64,000 bases of DNA from Sipunculus nudus. Lineage: Eukaryota; Annelida; Sipuncula; Golfingiida; Sipunculidae. The translations under genes and the position numbers were made by a program. Location of the stretch: assembly GCA_026874595.1 (NCBI GenBank), contig JAPPUL010000079.1, positions 677,001-741,000 of the forward strand. The letters are read 5' to 3'. Below the pieces are notes generated by a model that saw nothing but the letters and a program-made list of their open reading frames with translations, was not told where the DNA came from and did not search any database. Positions 53,333-63,700 of this stretch are shown in pieces. Positions within the stretch are counted from its first letter, which is position 1. Each line of letters opens with the position of its first letter.

Positions 53333-55063
53333 GTGAAAAAATCAAGTGTATTAGGAAGCTGTATGTCCCACGATGATTTTGATAACATGCACAAAAGGCT
53401 TGGTGCAAATAAATTAAATGAAGAAGAACAAAAGAAGCTTCTAGAAAAATTTAAAAAGCACGGAGGGGTTATAAAAACACCGAAAAAAGGAAATATTAGG
53501 ATACCGCTAAAGAGGAGCAAGTGGGATAAGGAAAGCTTTGAAAAGGCAAAAGCTTTAAAAGACAGATCAAAAATACAAAGGTCAAAAGAATCTATTAGAA
53601 GTGAGGATAAAGCTGAATGGCTAATTAAAAAAGAGCAGGGAATAAATGATTATGTAGAAATTGTAAAAGGGAAAAGACGTCCATTTTTTGAGAGATTAAC
53701 ATTAAACATAAACACCTACCTATCAGGACTCACGAACCTAACAGGACGACGGTATAAAAGGGAATTCATAAAAAAACTGACGAATAATCTAGAAAATAAT
53801 CTAATAAACCTTTCGATGTTATGTAAGCGAGTTAGCCAACCAGCGGATGTTGCTCTTGAAGAGTCTATACGATTAGGGTTTTCAAATGATGAATACGGAT
53901 ACGAGTTATTAAAGCTTGGAGAAAAAGTTTACAAGTCAGGTGATTTTGCAAATTTAAGACAGATATTATTAAATCATAAAGGAGACCTGGATAAAGATAT
54001 TATAGGTGATACGTTAAGCATAATATATAAGAGGATACACCTATACAGACCCCATAGAGTATTACTTGAGAGTATCCTACAAAAGGCTTGTGCTTTATAC
54101 CTAAAAAAGGAAAAGGATAAAGATTTAGAGAAACTAAGTGAAATGCTTAAGACAATACTAAATAATATATTCAGCACCTATTTATTGATGCTACACTATT
54201 GCCATTGTAAGACAATAAATATGAATATAGAAATAGAATCTTATGATAAGTTAAACCAAACATTAAACATACCAGAAGAAAAAACAATAGATTATATAAT
54301 AAATAACACTATAATAGAACGTGAGGAACTTGCGGATGTTATGGAGACAGACAACAAAAACCTCTCAGAAGTTCTTGAAGATATTAAAGGTAACGATGAT
54401 ACTGATTTTGAGCTTTCGGATGAGTTAAAAGCAGGAAGGGAGTGGATAGAAAGTTTATCGTACGACAAGGCAGGTGAAGCAAATCCAAGGTCTCTAACAA
54501 ATTATATAAATTCAAACGACAAATTATATAAGATATACGTTATATTACATGAGTTTGACAAAGAGTTTTCATTTATCTTAACGTCAAATAAGATAAAATT
54601 TACAATAGACTGGGATAGCGGGCAAAGAATAGACTATAAGCATGAATTAAATGATATATATATAGAGTTTGCGCGTGTACATGATAGTCTAAAGGAGTAT
54701 GCAACTTTAGTAAAGTATATAAATGAGTTAGAACTTGGATCAACAGGAGGGCCGCCCGACAAATTACATAAGCTTGGGCTTGAACGTATTAGCAAAAGCC
54801 AAAAGGTAAGAGAACTTGTAATGGGAGTGTCTTATAAGTTAAGCGAGATAACAAATAACATATTAAGCCATAAGGAAAGCATTCAAGGAAAAGATGAGCG
54901 CCTTAGTTTTGACAATAGTTTAGATGGCCGAAAGAAGTTAACAAATAAAACCCCAGTTGAGGCGATAGAGCAATGTAGAAATTATATGGAATATTTAACA
55001 TACCTGCTAGAATATGGGGAATTGAAAGGGAGCGGAGTAGCCTTAAAAGAGAGTTGGCAATAG
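53333..55063 (+). CDS. Large helical hypothetical protein
   Basis: I do not recognise this 576 aa protein. It is cytoplasmic by appearance (no signal or membrane segment), mostly helical and charged. The first ~130 residues are lysine-rich (KNGNIRIPLKRS-type stretch) and the middle ~120-300 is a helical bundle starting PFFERLTLNINTYLSGLT. Residues ~345-390 are very acidic. The start is uncertain: a GTG at 53333, or an ATG at 53363 (MSHDDFDNMHKRLG) with AGGAAG just before it. It stands alone: 207 bp of AT-rich sequence with a GAATTAAA repeat separates it from sucC. Confidence 0.6.
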   Translation: MKKSSVLGSCMSHDDFDNMHKRLGANKLNEEEQKKLLEKFKKHGGVIKTPKKGNIRIPLKRSKWDKESFEKAKALKDRSKIQRSKESIRSEDKAEWLIKKEQGINDYVEIVKGKRRPFFERLTLNINTYLSGLTNLTGRRYKREFIKKLTNNLENNLINLSMLCKRVSQPADVALEESIRLGFSNDEYGYELLKLGEKVYKSGDFANLRQILLNHKGDLDKDIIGDTLSIIYKRIHLYRPHRVLLESILQKACALYLKKEKDKDLEKLSEMLKTILNNIFSTYLLMLHYCHCKTINMNIEIESYDKLNQTLNIPEEKTIDYIINNTIIEREELADVMETDNKNLSEVLEDIKGNDDTDFELSDELKAGREWIESLSYDKAGEANPRSLTNYINSNDKLYKIYVILHEFDKEFSFILTSNKIKFTIDWDSGQRIDYKHELNDIYIEFARVHDSLKEYATLVKYINELELGSTGGPPDKLHKLGLERISKSQKVRELVMGVSYKLSEITNNILSHKESIQGKDERLSFDNSLDGRKKLTNKTPVEAIEQCRNYMEYLTYLLEYGELKGSGVALKESWQ

Positions 55064-55270
55064 GCTATATTGCACTAATAAAGCTCTCCATATCTGAATA
55101 ACTAACTAAAACAATGTAAACCTAGAAAAAGCTACAAATAAAGCCCTCATAAACTGAATAGAATTAAAGAATTAAAGAATTGAAAAAATATAAATAAAAG
55201 CTTGTAGATTAAAAATTAATATAGTTATATTTAGACTTTGAATTTATGGATAAATTGCGAGGGCAAGCAA

Positions 55271-56413
55271 TTGAATATACACGAATACCAAGCAAAAGAG
55301 ATATTTGAAAGTTACGATATTCCAACTCCGCATGGAGGAGTTGCAAAGAGTGCGGATGAAGTATACGAGATAGCAAAATCTATAGGCGGACCTGTAGTAG
55401 TAAAGGCGCAAGTACACGTAGGGGGACGAGGGAAAGCAGGGGGAGTAAAGCTTGCAGGGGATGCGAATGAGGCAAAACGCTATGGTGAGCAGATATTGGG
55501 GATGGAGATAAAGGGACTTATAACAAAAGAGGTATTGGTGGTAGAGACAGTAAAAATAGAGAAGGAGCTTTACCTTGGAGTGATATTGGATAGAGGGAGC
55601 AAGAAGCTAACGTTCATGGCAAGCGAGGCAGGGGGTATGGATATAGAGGAGGTGGCAGCAAAGGATCCGGATGCAATAACGAAAGTAAACGTAGATCCGA
55701 TAATAGGGCTTAGAAGTTATCATAAGCGCCGTTTACTCTCAAATATATTAAAAGATAAAGAGCAATTAAAAGAAGGGATGAGGGTAGCAGATAGTTTGTA
55801 TAAAATATTCATGGAAAAGGATTGCTCCTTGGTAGAAATAAACCCGTTTGCAATATTAAAGGATGGAAGTTTGGTAGCAGCAGATGCAAAGATAAACTTT
55901 GACGAGAACGCACTTGAGCGGCACCCAAGTTTAAAGGAGCTAATAGATTTTGATACTATTGACAAGAACGAACTAATAGCAAAAGAGTACGGGTTATCGT
56001 ATGTGGCTCTTGATGGTTACGTAGGGTGCATAGTAAACGGAGCCGGGCTTGCGATGGCAACGATGGATGCAGTAAAACTATATAAAGGTGAGCCTGCAAA
56101 TTTTCTTGATGTAGGAGGCAGTTCAAATCCGATTAAAGTGGTAAAGGCGCTTGAGATAATAACGTCAAATAAGAATGTAAGGTCAATATTGCTAAACATC
56201 TTTGGCGGGATAACGCGTTGTGATGACATAGCAAATGGACTTTTGGAGGCGATGCGCCAAATAGAGATAAAGTTGCCTATAGTAGTGCGTCTGACAGGAA
56301 CAAACGAGACGGAAGCACGAAAGATACTAGAAGGGACTAAACTGCACACAGCAGAGAGTATGAATGAAGCAGTTATGCTTGCGGTAAAACACGCAAATGT
56401 TGGTGTAAGCTAG
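55271..56413 (+). CDS. sucC: Succinyl-CoA synthetase beta subunit
   Basis: This ATP- or GTP-binding subunit (380 aa from this start) makes or uses succinyl-CoA with SucD. The ATP-grasp domain shows NIHEYQAKEIFESYDIPTPHG, VVKAQVHVGGRGKAGGVKL and EINPFAI. The CoA-ligase part shows GCIVNGAGLAMATMD, FLDVGGSS and LNIFGGITRCDDIA. I choose TTG at 55271 because homologues start NIHEYQAK and CGAGGG lies just upstream; the frame opens earlier at 55238 but adds unrelated residues. sucD follows after 58 bp. In this window succinate comes from the prp pathway. Confidence 0.94.
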   Translation: MNIHEYQAKEIFESYDIPTPHGGVAKSADEVYEIAKSIGGPVVVKAQVHVGGRGKAGGVKLAGDANEAKRYGEQILGMEIKGLITKEVLVVETVKIEKELYLGVILDRGSKKLTFMASEAGGMDIEEVAAKDPDAITKVNVDPIIGLRSYHKRRLLSNILKDKEQLKEGMRVADSLYKIFMEKDCSLVEINPFAILKDGSLVAADAKINFDENALERHPSLKELIDFDTIDKNELIAKEYGLSYVALDGYVGCIVNGAGLAMATMDAVKLYKGEPANFLDVGGSSNPIKVVKALEIITSNKNVRSILLNIFGGITRCDDIANGLLEAMRQIEIKLPIVVRLTGTNETEARKILEGTKLHTAESMNEAVMLAVKHANVGVS

Positions 56414-56471
56414 ACTAAAGATATATTTCAAACAGATTTAAATATATAATAAAGTAATAGGAGTTGGTAAA

Positions 56472-57338
56472 TTGGGGATATTGATAGATTTAAATACAAA
56501 GCTAATAGTACAAGGTATAACGGGACGAGATGGGTCATTTCACACACGACAGATGTTAAATTATGGAACTAACGTGGTTGGGGGTGTAACTCCTGGAAAA
56601 GGAGGGGAGAGAGTTGAAGGGGTTTTGGTATATGATTCTGTAGATGAGGCAGTACGTAAAACGGGAGCAAACACGTCGGTAATATATGTACCGGCAGCGT
56701 TTGCATACGAGGCAATACTTGAGGCTGTAGATGCTGGGATAAAGCTAGTAGTATGTATAACAGAAGGGATACCGGTAAACGATGCTCTTAATATGTATAA
56801 CTATATACAAGGGAAAGAGGTACGAGTTATCGGGCCAAACTGTCCAGGGTTGCTAACCCCTGGTAAGAGCAAAGTAGGTATAATGCCGGGCCAAATAGCA
56901 AAAGAAGGAATAGTTGGGATAGTGTCAAAAAGCGGTACGTTAACGTACGAGGTGGTGTATGCAGTCACAAAGAAAGGACTTGGGCAGACGACCTGTATCG
57001 GGATAGGCGGGGATCCAATAATTGGGACAGGGTTTATAGACGTACTTGAAATGTTTAATAAAGATAAAGAGACAAAGGGCATAGCGCTAATAGGCGAGAT
57101 TGGGGGGACAGATGAGGAGGAGGCGGCAGCGTACATAAAAGAGAATATAAAAAAGCCTGTAGTATCGTTTATAGCAGGACGGACGGCGCCGGAGGGAAAA
57201 CGAATGGGCCATGCCGGGGCGATAATATCAGGAGGGCTTGGGACTGCCGAGAGTAAAATAAAGGCTTTGAATGAGGCAGGAGTTGAGGTATGTGACACTC
57301 CAAGTGATATAGCGGACGTACTCTACACTAAATTGTAA
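56472..57338 (+). CDS. sucD: Succinyl-CoA synthetase alpha subunit
   Basis: This subunit (288 aa) carries the phospho-histidine, in GRMAPEG-type context followed by [18 protein letters not shown]. The CoA-binding start reads [54 protein letters not shown] is conserved. The start is TTG at 56472 with AGGAG 8 bases before it. It forms a two-gene unit with sucC. Confidence 0.96.
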   Translation: MGILIDLNTKLIVQGITGRDGSFHTRQMLNYGTNVVGGVTPGKGGERVEGVLVYDSVDEAVRKTGANTSVIYVPAAFAYEAILEAVDAGIKLVVCITEGIPVNDALNMYNYIQGKEVRVIGPNCPGLLTPGKSKVGIMPGQIAKEGIVGIVSKSGTLTYEVVYAVTKKGLGQTTCIGIGGDPIIGTGFIDVLEMFNKDKETKGIALIGEIGGTDEEEAAAYIKENIKKPVVSFIAGRTAPEGKRMGHAGAIISGGLGTAESKIKALNEAGVEVCDTPSDIADVLYTKL

Positions 57339-57443
57339 GGAACTTATTCTTACTTATTTGCATTATTTGCTGCTTAAAAAGCTAAACAGATATTACAAAC
57401 GCAATATGCCTATCCTTATAAAGTTATAAAGAGAGAATCAAAA

Positions 57444-57484
57444 CAATGAAAAAAGAACAATGAAAAAGAACAATGAAAAAGAAG
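57444..57484 (+). repeat. 13-bp tandem repeat upstream of proC
   Basis: Three copies of CAATGAAAAAGAA (the first with one extra A) end 14 bases before the proC ATG. Each copy contains an ATG, and the third is closest to the weak ribosome site. This is another short tandem repeat in a leader region. Confidence 0.85.
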
Positions 57485-57497
57485 ATAAGACTATTTT

Positions 57498-58358
57498 ATG
57501 ATTAAGGTTGGAGTTATCGGGCTTGGGAATATGGGGGAGGCACTTATAAAGGCTTTTTTAGATAAGAGTGTTATTAAAGCTGAGGATGTATATGCTTATG
57601 ACGTTATAGAAAAGAAGTCTATAGAGATAAAAGAGCGATATGGAATAAACATATTGCCGACTGCGGAAGAAGTATACGAGAAGTCAGAGTATATAATCCT
57701 TGCGATAAAACCTAATGACGTGCCTGAATTACTTAATACTATAAAGGATTGTAGAGAAGCTCTCCGAAATACTCCTAAGGGAGGATCCATCGATAAAACC
57801 TTAATTTCTGTTTGTGCCGGTATAAGCATTTTAGAAATAGAAAAAGTACTTACTAATCATAAGATTGCCCGAGTCATGCCTAACACGCCTTATTTAGTTT
57901 CAGAAGGAGCATGTGGAGTTTGTTTTAATGATAGCATAGATAAGTCAGACAAAAAATATATTTTAGATTTGCTAAGATGCGCTGGCATGGCATTTGAACT
58001 TTCGGAAGAGTTACTTAATGCCGTTACGGGATTATCTGCTAGTGGGCCTGCTTTTGTATTTATGTTTATAGAGGCGCTTGCGGATGGAGGGGTAAGAGCA
58101 GGGCTTTCAAGAGCGGTTGCACTATCGCTTGCTGCGCAGACTGTATATGGTTCTGCTAAATTGTATTTAGAGAGTAATAAAGCAAGCAAAAAACATCCTG
58201 GTGAGCTAAAAGATATGGTAAGTTCGCCTGGAGGAACTACTATTGAAGGCATTTCCGTACTTGAGAATGGTGGGTTTCGAGGTCTTGTAATAGAAAGTGT
58301 TTTTAGCGCCTACAAAAAAGCATGTAAGTTGTCTAATTATAATCAAGATAATATTTAG
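57498..58358 (+). CDS. proC: Pyrroline-5-carboxylate reductase
   Basis: This NAD(P)H enzyme makes proline (286 aa, normal). The dinucleotide loop is GVIGLGNMGEALIKAF, ARVMPNTPYLVSEGACG is the substrate region, and the C-terminal signature TGLSASGPAFVFMFIEALADGGVRAGL and SPGGTTIEGISVLE are complete. Its 3' end overlaps the convergent GerMN gene by 26 bases. Confidence 0.95.
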   Translation: MIKVGVIGLGNMGEALIKAFLDKSVIKAEDVYAYDVIEKKSIEIKERYGINILPTAEEVYEKSEYIILAIKPNDVPELLNTIKDCREALRNTPKGGSIDKTLISVCAGISILEIEKVLTNHKIARVMPNTPYLVSEGACGVCFNDSIDKSDKKYILDLLRCAGMAFELSEELLNAVTGLSASGPAFVFMFIEALADGGVRAGLSRAVALSLAAQTVYGSAKLYLESNKASKKHPGELKDMVSSPGGTTIEGISVLENGGFRGLVIESVFSAYKKACKLSNYNQDNI

Positions 58359-58957
58359 TATGTCCTAATATATCAAAACGATATAAAAACTCATCACGTT
58401 CATAAGGGTATAGAAAGGAATTAAAGCCGTCTATAGTTTTTATAGGGCGAGATTCTACATATAACGATATTGCCTCAACTTCGTTTGACAGAGATTTAAA
58501 GATTGTCGCTATTATAGAGTCTATTATAAGCCTTTTATTACGTATTTTAGAAACTTTTAGAAAGTCTCTAGAAAAGTTTATATGCAGATGCTTATCGACT
58601 AAGAATATAGTTTTTAACTTCGTATCAGCTGAGAGTATAGACGAATTATTATAGCTTATATTGCCAAATAAAAGAAGATTTATAATATCTTCAATCTGCT
58701 CTTTGATACTTTTACCTTTTAAGATTACTCGTTGTTCTAAGACAAGATATTCATATTCTGGCGTTGCAAAAAAAAAGGGTTACTTTCTTTTTAGTTACCT
58801 TCTTTTCATTTGAATAGTCATTAATGTGTATATTTAAAAACATAAAGGCTAAAAAACCTATTACTATAGGCATTATATAACCAATTATACGGCTTGAGCT
58901 TAGACTACTTGCACTTTTATTGTTTTTAAAATCGTTTTTAAATAATTCTAAAGCCAC
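58333..58957 (-). pseudogene. GerMN-domain membrane protein, frameshifted in a T9 tract
   Basis: The first 65 codons (58957 to 58768) have an N-terminal helix (IIGYIMPIVIGFLAFMFLNI) followed by a lysine-rich region and KVTLFF. At nine T's on the minus strand (58768-58776 on plus) the frame closes. With eight T's the frame continues to a stop at 58333 with GerMN/sporulation-type features: ATPEYEYLVLEQRV at the start, DKHLHINFSRDF in the middle, EAISLYVESRPIKTIDGF towards the end. No other stop is present. GerMN domains bind unknown ligands in cell-envelope proteins. A single-base insertion, error or phase variation, explains the break. The GTG start is uncertain. Confidence 0.8.
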
Positions 58958-59030
58958 ATCCTATTAAACACATATAAAAGAACCTGTAGCTTTAGAATTA
59001 TTATCTCCTTTACTAATTCCTTTTATAGGA

Positions 59031-60647
59031 CTAGTTCTTTAAAAGCTCCATCGCAAAATTACTTGCGGTTGAAACTAGCTTCTTGTCCTTTCCTACTTTA
59101 TAACTTGCTTTTTTGTGCTTTGATTTAAGTTTTAGCTCAATATCCTTTATTGTCAGACTCTCTTTTTGCAGAATATCATTAAATTCCTTTACTGCTATCT
59201 GTTTTGCCTTGTGTAACATCATCTGTACTCGAGAATATATATTAACAGCCCCATCCCCACTAGTTTCTATAGAACAGAATATTACATCCGGATAAAGCTC
59301 CTGCACTTTCGATTGTACCCCATCTGATACTGACGATGAGGGCATACAGCCAAAAGGCTTGACAGATAGTACCATATTTGCATTACGCTTTTTTGAGGCC
59401 ATTATTAGTTTACCCACTTCCATATATCCCTCTCCTCCTGATATATCCTTATTATAGAAATTATTCGATGCCTCCTGTAAGTCTTCTATCTTTGTTGGGG
59501 TATACTTTCCATATCTTGCTACTTTCAAATATAATTTGTAATATATTAGTAGTATCTTGTTAAATAAGGTTACGTATCTAAGAAGCTTCTTACTTGCTTT
59601 CTTACTCTCTATACCCCCTCCATCAACCCCTTTTAAGTTAACTCGGCTTTTATGAAAATCAGCTGTCTCCCACAATATATATCTTACCCAATCTACCACC
59701 GGCTGAATCCGTACCTCTGCTCCCTCACTCTCAAGCCATCTCTTTATCTTATAATTCCCTTCACCCTCCGTTGTCATCGCCCAAAACTCCCCTATCACAT
59801 TCACCACAGGCTTAACTTCTTTATAATCTACATCTATTTTAGAGAATTTCTTTCCAACCTTAGATAAGGCCCGTATAATTGACCTCTTACTCCTAAGCGC
59901 ATCCCCTAAAAGCTCCTTTGCCTCTTCTATTACCTTATCTGTATCCCCCTTATTAACTTCGTAGGGCCGTATCTTATAACCTAGCATGTTTACTATATCA
60001 CCCAGCATCATTCCCTTTATAAGCACCTTTAAAAATGCTAGGTTTATATTTATGATTTGTTCCTCGTTTGACTCCCCATCTACTCGTTGTTCAAATATTA
60101 ATACTCGAAACCCTTCAAAGCCTGATGCCTTAAGTGCCTGCCTATATTCACTCTCATACATCCCAAAACGACAGGGACCACATGCTCCTGCTGTCAAGAA
60201 TATATAATCTCTCTTTATCTCTTCTACCCCAAGACCACGCTCATCCCTAAGATATTGTAAATACTTTACTAGATTCCCTACCGTGTAATAAGTAGGATTG
60301 CATTGCCCTCGGTTTCCAAATTCTTTCCCGTTCCTTAAAGATTCTCCATCAGGGCAAGATAAACTCTCTACCATATAACCTAATCCATTAAGACCTTCCG
60401 CTATTAGCTTATCTTGTACACCCGTTAGGCTTTCAAGCAATATCTTAGTTTTACTGCGTTCTTTACTATACGCCGGCTTTTCATATGGCTTTGTCCAATG
60501 TTTGCTTTCTTTCTCTTCTATATTTAAATTCTTTCTTTGCTCTTCTTCAAAATCTTTAAGCCGCTCCTTTATCCATTCCTCCTTGCTTTGCTCCTTACTT
60601 GGAGCATCTGCCTTAACAGGACTTCCCATTTTTTTTATCTTTTCCAT
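59031..60647 (-). CDS. HgdB-like protein (2-hydroxyacyl-CoA dehydratase D-component type)
   Basis: This is a 538 aa protein of the family that accompanies the large acyl-CoA dehydratase activases. GACGPCRFGMYESEYRQALK and the following EGFRVLIFEQ are the hallmark cysteine region. SVKPFGCMPSSSVSDGVQSKV and the late VIFCSIETSGDGAVNIYSR also match. Cysteines in these segments probably bind an iron-sulfur cluster receiving electrons from the activase. It lies 141 bp downstream of that activase on the same strand. The first ~75 residues are charged and unassigned. AAAGGAG precedes the ATG by 10 bases. The real substrate is unknown. Confidence 0.8.
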   Translation of the reverse strand: MEKIKKMGSPVKADAPSKEQSKEEWIKERLKDFEEEQRKNLNIEEKESKHWTKPYEKPAYSKERSKTKILLESLTGVQDKLIAEGLNGLGYMVESLSCPDGESLRNGKEFGNRGQCNPTYYTVGNLVKYLQYLRDERGLGVEEIKRDYIFLTAGACGPCRFGMYESEYRQALKASGFEGFRVLIFEQRVDGESNEEQIININLAFLKVLIKGMMLGDIVNMLGYKIRPYEVNKGDTDKVIEEAKELLGDALRSKRSIIRALSKVGKKFSKIDVDYKEVKPVVNVIGEFWAMTTEGEGNYKIKRWLESEGAEVRIQPVVDWVRYILWETADFHKSRVNLKGVDGGGIESKKASKKLLRYVTLFNKILLIYYKLYLKVARYGKYTPTKIEDLQEASNNFYNKDISGGEGYMEVGKLIMASKKRNANMVLSVKPFGCMPSSSVSDGVQSKVQELYPDVIFCSIETSGDGAVNIYSRVQMMLHKAKQIAVKEFNDILQKESLTIKDIELKLKSKHKKASYKVGKDKKLVSTASNFAMELLKN

Positions 60648-60716
60648 TTCATTTTTACTCCTTTTACTTTCTCATTATTTTTTCACCTCACTCTCCCCTC
60701 ACTCCCCCCTCACGTG

Positions 60717-60760
60717 CCCCCCTCTTGCCCCCTCTTGCCCCCTCTTGCCCCCTCTTGCCC
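60717..60760. repeat. 10-bp C-rich tandem repeat between the activase and HgdB-like genes
   Basis: Four to five copies of CCCCCTCTTG (minus strand CAAGAGGGGG) fill part of the gap. Like the metH array, it is purine-rich on the strand of the genes and lies before a start codon. Confidence 0.9.
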
Positions 60761-60788
60761 CCCTCTCACTCTCCCCCCACCCCAATTC

Positions 60789-63700
60789 TTATATACATAC
60801 CCGCTCTTTATCACCTGCCACCGCCCCTTCCCTTACCATCATCTCCCACTCCCTTGCAAGTTCTTCATATTTTCTATCTAGTAACTCTTTAAGGTCTCCT
60901 TCTCGCTCATTATGACGCTTAAGTGTCTCTTCATACTGTTCCAAAAAGTATTTTACTGTTTTAGTTCTTATCTTTATTGAACCGCTTGGCTTGTTTTCGT
61001 CTATATCGTGGAATGTAAAGTGTGGCGTTTTCGTTGCTTCTAGTATATTCTCTATCACTGTGTATATGGGTGCGTCGTGGCCACATTTGAAGTTACTAAG
61101 ATCCACAACCACTATGTTTGGATGCCTAGCTGCAAACTTTGCCGCCCATATCTTCATTGAACTGTTTTCTGAATAGCAATTCTTCCATACATCTGTTACA
61201 TCCATTGGGTTATTTATTACTCCAGCTTCTAGATCTTTCTTAAATACTTCTTTTAAAATATCATCTCCCGTTGGCAGGCTCCTCATCGATAGCACCGGGA
61301 TCCCTGTAAGTTGCAAGCTTTCAAGTATTCCATGATTTAGTCCTGGATCATTATGATATGGACGCCCTATCATAAGAATTCCTACTCGTCCGTCGTTACT
61401 AAGATTCTCAAGCAGTATTCGCCCCTTCTCTTTCATTAGATCATTAAACTTCTTTAACGCATTTGCTCCTTCTTTATACGCAAAGTCACTCTCTTCTTCC
61501 GTTATGTCTAAGATCTCCTTGAAACTTTCGTATAACTGACTTTGGAATAAATAGGGTTCGCTCATGGCATATGACGGATTTACATACTTTATCCCCTTCT
61601 CATCAAATACATCTTTCTCCTTTGTAAAAGATGATTTAACTACCTCAGGAGACCCTGATACCACCGGGCATGCCATATTGTTTTGCGTATTTACAAGCTG
61701 CGTTTGTAAATTTATTATTATCGGGAAAAATATCATGTCTAGCGGCTTATTTGCTCTTGACTTCTTATAAAGCAAATTATGTATATGTGCATTAGTTACT
61801 TTTGATGGAAAGCAAGGATCTACTGAACCCCATTTTGACCCGTGGGACCACAGTTCCTCACTTGTGTAATCTGAATATATTATGTTTTCAGAGCGTATGC
61901 CAAGTGCCTCAAGATAACTTGTCCAGAATGGGGCTGTTGAATAGCTATTTAGTACCCTAGGTATCCCTATCCTAAGCTTTTGTCGGGCAAGATAGGCTTT
62001 CTTACGGCTTATTTTAACTTCTTCCTCATTCCTAACTCGACCTTCCAAATTGTTTACTCTCTCCGTTGACAAGGACTTTTCTTTTATGCCTTCTTCTATA
62101 TCTGCTTCTATACCCTCTAACGATTCATCACTATAAAGTCTTTTCACATCAAAACTCTTAAACGCCAGCTTCGATTCGTAATCTACTAGATTTGGATACT
62201 TCTTCTTAAGTTCTATATTATTTGCACTATAAACCTTAAGTGCTTCCTTATTTTCAAACATCCCCTTATCACACGAAAACCCTGATATATATCTTACATT
62301 AAAACCATTTGGCGTTTTCGTGTCTATAAAAGTTCTCGAACAATTATTTGAACAAAATGTACACTTTGTCTCCTCAGAGGTTTTTGTCTCATACGTTATC
62401 TTTATAACCTCATCAAGCCCTACAAAACTTGTTTTACCACCTTTCTTTTCAACCACTTCTATTGCCTCTATACAAGCCCCTATTGCTCCTGCCTCTCCTG
62501 TATGCGGATGAGTCATAACTTGCGCATTTGGCACCTTCTCCTTTATATAATCTACTTGTGCCTTAACTGCTGCTAGGTTATATTGTGTGCCACCTTGTAA
62601 GACAAACCGAGTCCCATACTTTTGTAAGTTCGGTTCTTGCACCACATATTGCCATATGTTTAACGGAAGCACTAACGCAAGTCCTGCCATAAGCTCTTCT
62701 TTACTCCATCCTTGCTGTTGAAAGTTTACTTTATCTTGCTCCATAAAAACAGCACATCCATAATTAAATATTGGCGCTATTTTGGCTTTAAAAGCATAGT
62801 CTGCATACTTTCTTATGTCTATACCAAACTGCTGGGCCATGCTTTGAAGAAAATATCCATTGCCGGCTGAGCACTGTGTGTTTAACTTAAAATCCTTAAC
62901 TCGTCCATGCTCCATGAATAAAACCTTTATATCCTGCCCGCCAACATCAACTATTACATCTACTTCTCCAAAATAATGCACTGACGACTTCATGTGGGCT
63001 ACCGTCTCAACCAAATTTACATCGCACAACATCGTCTTTTCTAATACATCTGCTGCATAACCTGTTGCCCCAAAACCCTTTATCTCAAGCTTACACCCCT
63101 CCCCCTCTACCTCCTTTGAAAGCTGTTTTAATATTTGCTTTGTGTCCTCTATCGGATTGCCGTTTGACAGCTGGTATACCTTACTTATTATCTCCTTATC
63201 TTTATTCATTAATACCGCTTTTGTTGACGTTGAACCCCCATCAAGCCCTATATATCCCTCTACTACTTCTCCCCTCCTATAATTATAGCCCCTGAACTTT
63301 GGTATCTCGTATTCTTCTATAAATGTCTTATACTCCGCTGCATTTCCTACTAACCCAGGCGCCGCACCTCCTTGCATAAGCCTATCTTGTCGCCCTTTTT
63401 CTATATATTCTCTCAACTCCGTTAATCCCTTATTTCTACCTACTTCTTCCTTCTCACCAAGCCCATATACTCCACATCCATACGCTGCGTAATATTGCGA
63501 GTTCTCAGGCACTATCACTAACTCATCCATAACATCTGCTAATAATCGACCCCCATCTATTGTCTTCGGCACCCACTTCCTCTCTTCCCATACTTCCTTT
63601 ATCCGCTGTTGCCACCCTTCAAGCAGGAATTTTAAAAACGTATTTGGACCCCCAAGCAATACCACCTTGTCCCTAAGAAGATTCCCACGCATCAATACAC

